Positions 7,580 to 15,678 of a stretch of DNA of 37,818 bases are shown in pieces. The number at the start of each line of letters is the position of its first letter. Positions within the stretch are counted from its first letter, which is position 1. Below the pieces are notes generated by a model. It was not told where the DNA came from. It saw nothing but the letters and a program-made list of their open reading frames with translations, and made no database searches. The DNA is from Actinomycetes bacterium (GTDB taxonomy: Bacteria; Actinomycetota; Actinomycetes; S36-B12). The translations under genes were made by a program, and so were the position numbers. The stretch covers positions 1-37,818 of the forward strand of contig JAHEIZ010000027.1 of the NCBI GenBank assembly GCA_024639145.1, in the 5' to 3' direction.

Positions 7580-9184
7580 TCACCCGGTAAGGCCGGTGAT
7601 CATCGCAGCGAGCTGCTTGCCATGCTCATCGGCAAGTGCTGCCTTGCGCAGGAGCGAGACCTGCTGGGCTGCGTCACCGCGAGTGGCGATGGTGGGCAGT
7701 ACCCGCATGATCTCGTTGAAATTGTGCAGGCCACGCGCATGAGTGTCGCCGTAGCCCTTGACCAATTGCTGGCACTCGACGATCTCGCAGGCAAGCGAGT
7801 AATTCGTACCGGCGTATTCACGGACGGTGGTGAGCCAGGAGTCGATACGAGCCTGCTCGAGGCCGAAGCGCAGTGAGCGCCGACGAATCGGGCGGCAACG
7901 GGCCATCGTGTAGAGCATCGTGTATCCCCAGACTGACGTTGTCTGCAGCTTGATGCCCTTGTGGGTCACGCGGTGAATGAGCTTGTTCGCGGCCTTGGAG
8001 TTCAGTACCCAACGCCCGAGCCCGGTCGGCAGGGTGTCGCTGATCTCCTCGACCTGCGGGTGCAGGTACTCGCGCACCTGCATCATCTGCTCGTCGTTCA
8101 CCCGAGCCTCCTTGCCGACTCGATCGAACCGGCGAGCGCGTGTCTTGTGGAAGGCGACGCGAATGGTGTCCTCGTAGGTCATCCACAGTGCGGTGAAGCG
8201 GGCGGTTTCGGTGGTCAGGCGCGCGCTGCCGTCGGCGTCGGTCTCGAAGGCGGCTACTGAGGCCACGCGGTCGAGGTACTCGTCGGCGTACTTGACGTCC
8301 TGGTACTCGGCCGTGCGCTTGATGCCGTTGACCAGCATGTGACGAGATGCTGCCGGGAACGAGAGGATGCGCTGTGCTTGCGCCGTGAGCTTGCTGCCGA
8401 CGAGTGCGGCGGGATTAGCGATGGCCAGCTCGATCTCCGCACTCTGGGCGAGCTCGGCGGCGATGGCCTCCTCGACCTCGGCCGGGCGCGACCCGAGGGT
8501 CAGCTCGATCACCGGGCGCTGCGAGGCTGCGGCTACGCGGTAGCCCTCGGCGAAGGCGCGAAGGCTCGACTCGACGCCCTTGCCGCCTGAGCGGATGGCC
8601 TCCTCGAACTGCTCGCGAGTGAACGGCAGGGTGCCTGATGCGGCGATCGCGCCGAAGAGCACGGCGCTGATGACCGAGCCGGTCTCGTCGGCGATGCGCG
8701 CGAAGTCACCGCGCCAGAAGGACTTCGACGCGCCGAGTGCCGCGTCGATGATCTCCTGGGAGTCGATTCGTCCGTCACCCATAGCAGTGCGCTCAGGCAT
8801 GGCGTACGTGCGACTCGTGGAGGCGATGAGCACGCTTCTGTCTGGGGTGCAGAATCCGCGCTGGATGGCACGGCCGGCCTCCATGAGCTCGGATGCGACC
8901 ACGACGTCGACCTCGCCCGGCGTCGGCATGGTGCTGAGCACGGGGTAGCGCGGATTCGCGGAATCCTCGCGGGGGAAGAGCTCGACGTAGTACACCGTGG
9001 CACCGGTGCGCTGGGCGACACCGGGTACCGAGGTGCTCTGGGCGAACCAGCCGTTGTGCTCCGAGAGCGCGACGATCCAGTCGGAGAGCACGCCACCACC
9101 CTCGCCACCCATGGCCAAGATCGCCATGGTGATCGGTCGGGTGCGGCCGGGTGTCTCGGCGCTGAATGAGGTCAACGTGGTCAT
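7580..9184 (-). CDS. iorB: Indolepyruvate oxidoreductase subunit beta (IorB-like, long form)
   Basis: The 534-residue protein opens with the 2-oxoacid oxidoreductase gamma-type domain (MAILAMGGEGGGVLSDWIV, then STSVPGVAQRTGATVYYVE). It carries a long C-terminal helical region of the DUF6537 type seen in the long beta subunits that partner the alpha subunit encoded just upstream. AAGGAAAG precedes the ATG. With IorA it should decarboxylate an aryl-2-oxoacid to an aryl-acetyl-CoA, passing electrons to ferredoxin. It is the last gene of a minus-strand operon that begins with a gentisate-dioxygenase-like gene, an unusual association. The actual 2-oxoacid substrate is not known. Confidence 0.85.
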   Translation of the reverse strand: MTTLTSFSAETPGRTRPITMAILAMGGEGGGVLSDWIVALSEHNGWFAQSTSVPGVAQRTGATVYYVELFPREDSANPRYPVLSTMPTPGEVDVVVASELMEAGRAIQRGFCTPDRSVLIASTSRTYAMPERTAMGDGRIDSQEIIDAALGASKSFWRGDFARIADETGSVISAVLFGAIAASGTLPFTREQFEEAIRSGGKGVESSLRAFAEGYRVAAASQRPVIELTLGSRPAEVEEAIAAELAQSAEIELAIANPAALVGSKLTAQAQRILSFPAASRHMLVNGIKRTAEYQDVKYADEYLDRVASVAAFETDADGSARLTTETARFTALWMTYEDTIRVAFHKTRARRFDRVGKEARVNDEQMMQVREYLHPQVEEISDTLPTGLGRWVLNSKAANKLIHRVTHKGIKLQTTSVWGYTMLYTMARCRPIRRRSLRFGLEQARIDSWLTTVREYAGTNYSLACEIVECQQLVKGYGDTHARGLHNFNEIMRVLPTIATRGDAAQQVSLLRKAALADEHGKQLAAMITGLTG

Positions 9185-9211
9185 CTCAGTACTTTCCTTG
9201 GGTCTCGGCTA

Positions 9212-11386
9212 TCAGGACGCGGCCGGCTCGATACCGGTAAGTCGGCGTTCAATGCCGCGCTGCAGCATTCCGATATACCAGCGACGCACGGCGAGCTTGG
9301 TGCGATCCCAGCGGGTGGGGTTGGTAATGATCTGTGTCTGGTAGAACGACGGGCAGAGCGCGGCGGCGTGAGCGTTCTCTCCGCAGAGGCCGCAGCCCAC
9401 GCATGAACTAATCACCTGCGCGATGGGATCAGTGCGCATGGGGTCGGGATTGTCGGCGATGGTCAGCGACGGGCAGCCGGATATGCGAATGCAGGAGTGA
9501 TCGCCTGTGCAGGTCTCGGGGTCGACGCCGAAGCGCTCGCGCACGACGCGCTTGCCCTCCTTGGCGGCCTTGGCCATCGCCGGCTTCTCCCGGCGCATCC
9601 GGTTCAGGGTGCACTCACTCTGCGCAATGATGACCTTGGGGCCCTTTTCATCACTAGTGAGGGCTTCCTTGAACAGGTCGCGCATCTCGTCGACCTTGTA
9701 GGTGTTCGTCGCAGTGCGTGACCACTTCACGCCGATGCCGCGCACGGCGGCCTCGATCGGGTGCTTGGTCGAGCGAATCGGATTATCGGCCTTCGATGAC
9801 AGAACATCCTGCCCGCCGGTCGCCGCGCTGTAGGCGTTGTCGACGATCACGAGGAGTTGGTCGTTCTCATTGAAGACGGCATTGCCCACGCCCGATGTCA
9901 GGCCGTTATGCCAGAAGCCGCCATCACCCATCACGGCGATCGGACGCTTCATGGCACCGGAGCCATTGAGTGCCGAGGCTGCGGCGGAGCCCAGGCCGTA
10001 ACCCATTGTGGTGGCGCCGATGTTGAACGGGGCATTGATGCTGAAGAGGTGGCAGCCGATATCCGCACTCACGTAGTGCTCACCGACCTCACGCTGAGCG
10101 AGGGTGAGTGCGGCGAAGATCGGACGCTCGGGGCAGCCGGTGCAAAAGCCCGGCGGGCGGCCCTGAACCAGATCGGTGTCGATGCGCGGTGCGAGCGGGT
10201 ACCGCGGGTCGTCAGCGGGCAGGGCGAGTGCCGGCAGCTCGACTCCCTCGAGTGACTCCGGCGCGTACTTCTGCATGAAGGCGAGCACGCCCTTCGTGAC
10301 GGCTGCGGGGGTGTACTCGCCGGCGACGGGGAGAACGTCCTTGCCGTGCAGCTTCACGGTTGCGTCATTGCGACGCAGGATCGCCTGGATGTTCTGCTCG
10401 ATGTAGTCGGGCTGGCCCTCCTCGACGAGAAGAACGGCTCTCTTGCCCTTGCAGAACTCGACGACCTCATCGTCGATCACCGGATAGGTGACATTCATGA
10501 TGTAGAGCGGGATCTTGCTCTCGCCGTAGATGTCGGAAAGGCCCAGCAGTTCGAGTGCGCGGTTGACGTTATTGAAAAGCCCGCCTTGCAGGATGATGCC
10601 GATGTCCTGGCCCTCGCCGGGCATGTACTCGTTGAGCTTGTTCTCCTTGATGAACTTCACGGCGGCCGGCCAGCGCTTGGTGAGCTTCTCCTGCTCATGG
10701 GCGAAGTTCATCGGCGGCAGGACGATCCGGCTGAGATCGCGCTCGGGATTCTCGACGGCTTCCTTGATGGTCATTGTCGGGCGCTTGTTGTCCTTGGCAA
10801 TGAATGAGCCGTGGAGGTGGCAGGAGCGCAGGCGAAGCTCGAGGATTACCGGGGTATTGCTGGCCTCGGAGAGCTCGAATCCCTTCTCGACCATGTCGAC
10901 GATGGCCGTGAGGTTCGGGCGTGGGTCCAGAAGCCACATCTGCGACTTCATGGCGAAGGCGTGGGTGCGCTCCTGCATGATGCTGGAGCCCTCTCCGTAG
11001 TCCTCGCCGATGATGACCAGGGCGCCGCCGCGGACGCCGCCCGAGGAGAGGTTCGCGAGTGCGTCGGAGGCGACGTTGAAGCCGACCGTGGACTTGAAGG
11101 TGATGGCACCGCGCAACGGATAGTGCACCGATGCGCCGAGCATCGCTCCGGCGGTGGCCTCGGAGGCACTGTTCTCGAAGTAGATGTCGAGTTCGTCGAG
11201 GATCTCCTGCGCGTCACCGAGGACGTCCATCAAGTGCGAGATGGGAGCGCCCTGGTAGCCACCGACGTAGGAGACACCGGACTGCAGCAGGCCCTTGGTG
11301 ACGGCGAGGATGCCCTCGCCGTGGAATTCCTGGCCCTCGCCAATTCGCAGGGCCTTGACCTCGTTGGCAAATGAGCGCTCAGCCAT
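9212..11386 (-). CDS. iorA: Indolepyruvate ferredoxin oxidoreductase subunit alpha (IorA)
   Basis: The 724-residue protein has the domain order of IorA: an N-terminal pyrimidine-binding half (KGLLQSGVSYVGGYQGAPIS), a thiamine-diphosphate-binding half with CTGCPERPIF near 412 and GDGGFWHNGLTSG near 483, and a C-terminal ferredoxin-like domain (about 620-680). The last holds CTGDHSCIRISGC and CVGCGLCGENAHAAALC. The first cluster motif departs from the usual CxxCxxC spacing, as in aerobic long-form homologues. GAGGAAAG lies before the ATG. It forms the catalytic core of the complex with IorB, 27 bases downstream. Found in presumed aerobes, it likely feeds ferredoxin rather than acting in fermentation. 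Confidence 0.9.
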   Translation of the reverse strand: MAERSFANEVKALRIGEGQEFHGEGILAVTKGLLQSGVSYVGGYQGAPISHLMDVLGDAQEILDELDIYFENSASEATAGAMLGASVHYPLRGAITFKSTVGFNVASDALANLSSGGVRGGALVIIGEDYGEGSSIMQERTHAFAMKSQMWLLDPRPNLTAIVDMVEKGFELSEASNTPVILELRLRSCHLHGSFIAKDNKRPTMTIKEAVENPERDLSRIVLPPMNFAHEQEKLTKRWPAAVKFIKENKLNEYMPGEGQDIGIILQGGLFNNVNRALELLGLSDIYGESKIPLYIMNVTYPVIDDEVVEFCKGKRAVLLVEEGQPDYIEQNIQAILRRNDATVKLHGKDVLPVAGEYTPAAVTKGVLAFMQKYAPESLEGVELPALALPADDPRYPLAPRIDTDLVQGRPPGFCTGCPERPIFAALTLAQREVGEHYVSADIGCHLFSINAPFNIGATTMGYGLGSAAASALNGSGAMKRPIAVMGDGGFWHNGLTSGVGNAVFNENDQLLVIVDNAYSAATGGQDVLSSKADNPIRSTKHPIEAAVRGIGVKWSRTATNTYKVDEMRDLFKEALTSDEKGPKVIIAQSECTLNRMRREKPAMAKAAKEGKRVVRERFGVDPETCTGDHSCIRISGCPSLTIADNPDPMRTDPIAQVISSCVGCGLCGENAHAAALCPSFYQTQIITNPTRWDRTKLAVRRWYIGMLQRGIERRLTGIEPAAS

Positions 11387-11435
11387 TGTTGCTCTTTCCT
11401 CGATGGTGGTACGGAGTATCAGGTGGTGCGGAAAA

Positions 11436-12506
11436 TCAGGAAGCGCCTAGTGCGCTGATGACGGCAGTCGTGACGCCTTCAGTATCGGATGTGCCGCCGA
11501 GATCCGCAGTACGAGTGGCGGGGGAGGCAAGAGTGTCGTCAATCGCCGCCATGATGCGGTCACTGATCTCAGTGTGGCCGAGGTGATCGAGCATCATGGC
11601 GCCTGACCAGATGGCTGCGATGGGGTTCGCGATGCCCTTGCCCATGATGTCGGGGGCCGAGCCATGCACCGGCTCGAACATCGACGGGTAGCGGCGCTCG
11701 GGGTCGAGGTTCGCGGAAGCGGCGATGCCGAGGCTTCCGACGGTTGCGGCGGCGAGATCGCTGAGGATGTCGCCGAAGAGGTTCGACGCGACGATGACAT
11801 CGAAATCATGCGGACGCTGCACGAGCTCGGCGGCAAGTGCGTCGATGAGAACCTTTCGAGTGGCAATGCTCGGGTATCGGGCGGCGACCTCGTCGACGAT
11901 TTCGTCCCAGAAGGGCATCGTGTGGATGATGCCATTCGACTTGGTGGCCGAGGTCAGCTTCGAACGACGTGATTGCGCCTGCTCGAATGCATAGGTGGCT
12001 ACGCGCTCGATACCGGTACGAGTGAAGACATTCTCCTGGATGGCGAACTCGCGATCAGTGCCACGGCCGAATCGACCACCGAGCTCGGAGTACTCGCCCT
12101 CGGTGTTCTCGCGCACGATCACCATGTCGATGCGAGCTTCGGAAGGAATGGTGACACGAACGGGTACGCCCTCGAACTGGCGAACCGGACGCAGGTTGAC
12201 GTACTGGTCGAAGGCCCGCCGAATCGGGATGAGCAGGCCCCACAGTGACTCATGGTCAGCGACGTCGGGACGGCCGACGGCGCCCAGGAAGACTGCGTCG
12301 CTCTGACTGAGTCGGTCGATGCCGTCACTGGGCATCATTGAGCCGTTGGCCACCAGGTAGTCACAGCCCCAGTCGAGCCAGTTCCAGTCGATGCTGACGC
12401 CTGACTGCGCTGCGGCGTGGTCGATGACCCGCGTGGCAGCAGGAAGTACTTCGTTGCCGATTCCGTCGCCGGGGATCGTCGCGATTGTCAGGCGTGAGCT
12501 CGTCAT
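11436..12506 (-). CDS. Isocitrate/isopropylmalate dehydrogenase family, tartrate/D-malate dehydrogenase-like
   Basis: The 356-residue enzyme shows the beta-decarboxylating dehydrogenase fold: TIATIPGDGIGNEVLPAA at the N-terminus, YVNLRPVRQFEGV, VIVRENTEGEYSELGGR (catalytic tyrosine region), ATKSNGI, and SNLFGDILSDLAA with metal-binding aspartates. The GRFGRGTDREFAIQENVFTR segment is typical of the tartrate/D-malate dehydrogenase branch. Members oxidise D-malate, tartrate or 3-substituted malates with NAD and lose CO2 to give a 2-oxoacid. The start lies 2 bases past the upstream dioxygenase stop, so the two are co-transcribed. A D-malate role would fit a maleate-generating pathway; alternatively it could make the 2-oxoacid used by IorAB. 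Both are inference. Confidence 0.85.
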   Translation of the reverse strand: MTSSRLTIATIPGDGIGNEVLPAATRVIDHAAAQSGVSIDWNWLDWGCDYLVANGSMMPSDGIDRLSQSDAVFLGAVGRPDVADHESLWGLLIPIRRAFDQYVNLRPVRQFEGVPVRVTIPSEARIDMVIVRENTEGEYSELGGRFGRGTDREFAIQENVFTRTGIERVATYAFEQAQSRRSKLTSATKSNGIIHTMPFWDEIVDEVAARYPSIATRKVLIDALAAELVQRPHDFDVIVASNLFGDILSDLAAATVGSLGIAASANLDPERRYPSMFEPVHGSAPDIMGKGIANPIAAIWSGAMMLDHLGHTEISDRIMAAIDDTLASPATRTADLGGTSDTEGVTTAVISALGAS

Positions 12507-12508
12507 TG

Positions 12509-13615
12509 TCAGGCGAGTTCCTGGTATCCGCCGTTGTCCTCGTACACGGCCTCGGCGAAGAGTGCCAACGAGTTGATCATCGGGAAGTCATTGAACGAAA
12601 ACAGGAAGGCGGGGTTGGAGGCATCGTCATTGTGATGCTCGTGCCACGACCATGACGGCACGACGAAGATGTCGTGCTCCTTCCAGTCGTAGCGCTTGCC
12701 GTCGATGATCGAATGTCCCTTGCCCTCAGCAACGTGGTACACCACGGAGCCGGTGTGGCGGTGAGCCTTTGAGGCGAAGCCGGGCTTGAGCATCTGCATG
12801 TGCGCGCCCATTGTGGGCATGACCGAACCGCCGGTGTGCGGGTTCACGTATTCCATGATCACGCCGTCGTACTCGGTGCCGTCGGAAACCTTGCCGTAGT
12901 TCTCGAGCGCATCGCGGGTCTGAACCCACGGGAAGCCGAGCAACGGGGAGTAGGGCTTGCCCCAGTTGCGATTGGCGGGCTTCAGGATCCCGCTGCCATG
13001 CGTGAGGATCGAGGTGTTGTTCACCTTGCCCGGCACCTGGTACAGGTCGGGATGCACCTCGTAGAAGTTGGCATCGAGGGCGTTGACGAGCGGGATGTCG
13101 AGACCGTCCTGCCAGATCACGAAGTTGTCGTCAGCCTCATTGCCGTGCTCATGCCAGGTGCCGTTGGGCGTGATGGCGAAGTCGTTGGGGCCGACCTTGA
13201 GGCGATCGCCGTCGACGATGGTCCAGGCGCCGGTGCCCTCGATGACGAAGCGCAGCGCGCTCGCGGCATGTCGGTGTGCGGTCATCGACTCACCCGGGTT
13301 CATGATCTGGATCCCGGTGTAGAGCAGGCCCACGGCGGCGGCGAGTTCGCGACGGCCGTCATTGACCAGGTAGATCACGCGGCGGCCGGCGTCCTTGCCC
13401 TGCACGAGCGTGGCGGACTCCACCACGAAGGGGCGCATCTGCTCGTAGCTCCAGAACATGGGCACGCTCTTGGGCTGGGGGTACCAGGGCTCGATCTCGT
13501 TGGCTACGTTCCACAGGGCGCCGGTGCCGACGGCATCGAGCCGGGTGTAGAACTCCTCGAGCTCGGGGGTGTCATGTACCCGTGCACGACCGGCAATGTC
13601 CTCGATCTTCGCCAT
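12509..13615 (-). CDS. Gentisate 1,2-dioxygenase-like bicupin
   Basis: The 368-residue protein matches gentisate dioxygenases along its length: PMFWSYEQMRPFV near 52-64, the first cupin with iron-ligand motif AHRH (His114, His116) followed by ALRFVIEGTGAW, then TPNGTWHEHGNE (His155/His157), WQDGLDIPLV, and a second cupin with KAHRHTGSVVYHV and PSWSWHEH. It opens the ring of gentisate with O2 and Fe(II) to give maleylpyruvate; related enzymes cleave salicylate, 5-substituted salicylates or 1-hydroxy-2-naphthoate, which sequence alone cannot exclude. GAGGTGAG precedes the ATG. It heads the four-gene minus-strand operon and is divergent from the nitrilase operon across a shared control region. 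Confidence 0.88.
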   Translation of the reverse strand: MAKIEDIAGRARVHDTPELEEFYTRLDAVGTGALWNVANEIEPWYPQPKSVPMFWSYEQMRPFVVESATLVQGKDAGRRVIYLVNDGRRELAAAVGLLYTGIQIMNPGESMTAHRHAASALRFVIEGTGAWTIVDGDRLKVGPNDFAITPNGTWHEHGNEADDNFVIWQDGLDIPLVNALDANFYEVHPDLYQVPGKVNNTSILTHGSGILKPANRNWGKPYSPLLGFPWVQTRDALENYGKVSDGTEYDGVIMEYVNPHTGGSVMPTMGAHMQMLKPGFASKAHRHTGSVVYHVAEGKGHSIIDGKRYDWKEHDIFVVPSWSWHEHHNDDASNPAFLFSFNDFPMINSLALFAEAVYEDNGGYQELA

Positions 13616-13688
13616 GATGTCTCACCTCTATATATGTGTCTCTGGCGGGTATTCCTCGGGGGAAGCCCAAGAAAAGGCTACCGTGATC

Positions 13689-13700
13689 TTTGATCAAATG
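13689..13700. promoter_or_regulatory. Candidate operator TTTGATCAAATG between divergent operons
   Basis: TTTGATCAAA (13689-13698) is a perfect 10-base palindrome in the 135-base region between the divergent dioxygenase and nitrilase starts. Two direct GCTACC copies (13677-13682 and 13700-13705) flank it. The TTGATCAAATG core is identical to that upstream of the importer. It could control both operons. The remainder of the gap shows TATATA at about 13630 near the dioxygenase RBS but no clear full promoter. Confidence 0.5.
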
Positions 13701-13750
13701 CTACCCTTTGCCGAATCCTCCCGAACGGGAATCAACTGAAGGCGAGTCCG

Positions 13751-14749
13751 GTGATCACCTATCCCCAGTTCCGTGCCGCAGCCGTGCAGGCTGCGCCGGT
13801 CTTCCTGGATACCGATGCCACCATCGAGAAGGCCTGCCGGCTTATCGCCGAGGCGGCCGCCGGCGGTGCCAAGCTCGTCGTATTTCCCGAGGTCTTCGTT
13901 CCGGGCTATCCGTACTGGAACTGGACCATGACCCCGGTCAAGGGCAGCGCCTGGTTCGAGAACCTCTTCCGAGCCGCGATCAACGTTCCCGGCCCCGAGG
14001 TTGATGCCCTGCGCATGGCCGCACGTGATGCAGGCGCACACGTGGTGATCGGCATCAACGAGCGCGATCCGTACTCGATGGGCACCCTCTACAACTCCCT
14101 TCTCTTCATCGACAATGCCGGCGAGGTCATCGGCGTACATCGCAAGCTCGTGCCGACCTGGGCGGAGAAGCTCACCTGGGCCGGCGGCGATGGCAGCTCC
14201 CTTCGCGTCTACGACACTTCCATCGGGCGCCTCGGCGGCCTGGCCTGCGGCGAGAACACCAATACCCTCGCGCGATTCGCGCTCCTGGCTCAGGGCGAGA
14301 ACATCCACACGGCCAACTACATCTCGCTTCCGACCGCGCCTGCTGAGTACGACATGGTCGAGGCCATCAAGGTGCGTGCTGCCGCGCACTCCTTCGAGGG
14401 CAAGGTCTTCACCGTCGTGGCCTGCTCGGCCATCACTCCCGAGATCGTTGACGCGGTGGCTCATGATGACGAGTCACGCGCGATGCTCGAGCGCAAGCAT
14501 TCGGCCTTCAGTGGGATCTTCGGACCCGACGGCCGCCTGATCAGCGAGCCGCTCATCGATGTCGAGGGCATCGTCTATGCCGATGTCGATCTCAACAAAT
14601 GCATCCAGCCCAAGCAAATGCACGACATCATCGGTCACTACAACCGATTCGACGTCTTCCAACTGCACGTGAATCGCGCTCCGCAGCCGAAAATCGTGTT
14701 CAACGAACTGCCGCCGACGGAATCCGCCGCCGACATCACCGAGCTTTAA
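13751..14749 (+). CDS. Nitrilase
   Basis: The 332-residue protein carries the nitrilase-superfamily triad in the expected places: Glu47 (VVFPEVFVPGYPYW), Lys132 (HRKLVPTW) and the nucleophile Cys166 (GLACGENTNTLARFALLAQGE). The long insert and the CGENTN context point to true nitrilases (nitrile to carboxylic acid plus ammonia) rather than amidases or carbamoylases. It starts at GTG 13751, with a purine-rich GAAGGCGAG upstream. It is the first gene of a three-gene plus-strand operon with an FAH-family hydrolase and maleate isomerase. An aromatic nitrile entering the gentisate route is conceivable, but its substrate cannot be inferred from sequence. Confidence 0.87.
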   Translation: MITYPQFRAAAVQAAPVFLDTDATIEKACRLIAEAAAGGAKLVVFPEVFVPGYPYWNWTMTPVKGSAWFENLFRAAINVPGPEVDALRMAARDAGAHVVIGINERDPYSMGTLYNSLLFIDNAGEVIGVHRKLVPTWAEKLTWAGGDGSSLRVYDTSIGRLGGLACGENTNTLARFALLAQGENIHTANYISLPTAPAEYDMVEAIKVRAAAHSFEGKVFTVVACSAITPEIVDAVAHDDESRAMLERKHSAFSGIFGPDGRLISEPLIDVEGIVYADVDLNKCIQPKQMHDIIGHYNRFDVFQLHVNRAPQPKIVFNELPPTESAADITEL

Positions 14750-14777
14750 CCTCACCAACCCACACAGGAGAAATCGC

Positions 14778-15677
14778 ATGCGTTTCGTCACCTACAGCAC
14801 CGCGGCACAGGCTGAGCCCCGTATTGGCCTCGTCGTCAATGGCGACACCGTCGTCGACCTGCGCGCGGCACTCGCCGGCACTGTCGACGTTCCCGTGAAG
14901 CTGATCGACTACATCGCCGCAGGCGAGGAGCTCCATGCGAAGGTCCGCGCGGCCGCGACCGCAGGTAACTGGGCCGCAGGCACCACCAGTCCGCTTGCCG
15001 ATGCGCGCCTGCATGCGCCGTTGCGTCCGGGCAAGGTCGTCGGTGTCGGCCTGAACTACGTCGAGCATGTCGAGGAGTCGAGCCGCACGCTCGATACCGA
15101 CAAGGAGCTCCCCACTCGTCCCGTGCTGTTCAGCAAGCCCGGCACTGCAGTCGTCGGCCCGAATGAGCCCATTCAGCACAACGGCGCGATGACCCAGCAG
15201 CTCGACTGGGAGTGCGAGCTCGCCGTGGTCATGGGTGCGGCTGCCCGGAACGTGAGCGAGGGCGACGCACTCAAGCACGTGTTCGGCTACAGCATCGTCA
15301 ACGACATCAGCGCCCGCGATCAGCGTCGCTCGGGCCAGTGGTTCTTCTCCAAGGGCCAGGATTCCTACTGCCCGTTCGGCCCGATGATCGTCACCACCGA
15401 CGAGATCACCGACCCGCACACACTGCAGCTCTCGCTGACTGTCAATGGTGATCAGCGCCAGAACGGCAACTCCAAGCACATGCTGTTCAAGATCCCGACC
15501 CTCATCGCCGACATCAGCTCGGGCGTCACTCTCGAGCCGGGCGATGTCATTGCCACGGGTTCGCCGCAGGGTGTGGGCGCGGCAATGAACCCGCCGACCT
15601 TCCTGCAGCCGGGCGATGTCGTGGCGTGCACGATCGACGCGATCGGCACCCTCAGCAACCCTGTCGTGGCGGTCTGA
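14778..15677 (+). CDS. Fumarylacetoacetate hydrolase-family enzyme, likely maleylpyruvate or fumarylpyruvate hydrolase
   Basis: The 299-residue protein has the FAH fold: GVGLNYVEHVEE (conserved His97), metal ligands Glu145 and Glu147 (DWECELAVVMG) and Asp176 (SIVNDISARDQR), then FSKGQDSYCPFGP and the ATGSPQGVG loop. It hydrolyses a C-C bond of a 2,4-dioxo acid. AGGAGAAA lies before the ATG. Because maleate isomerase follows with only one base between and no maleylpyruvate isomerase is present, the likely reaction is direct hydrolysis of maleylpyruvate to maleate and pyruvate. Fumarylpyruvate or other acylpyruvates remain possible. Confidence 0.85.
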   Translation: MRFVTYSTAAQAEPRIGLVVNGDTVVDLRAALAGTVDVPVKLIDYIAAGEELHAKVRAAATAGNWAAGTTSPLADARLHAPLRPGKVVGVGLNYVEHVEESSRTLDTDKELPTRPVLFSKPGTAVVGPNEPIQHNGAMTQQLDWECELAVVMGAAARNVSEGDALKHVFGYSIVNDISARDQRRSGQWFFSKGQDSYCPFGPMIVTTDEITDPHTLQLSLTVNGDQRQNGNSKHMLFKIPTLIADISSGVTLEPGDVIATGSPQGVGAAMNPPTFLQPGDVVACTIDAIGTLSNPVVAV

Positions 15678-15678
15678 C

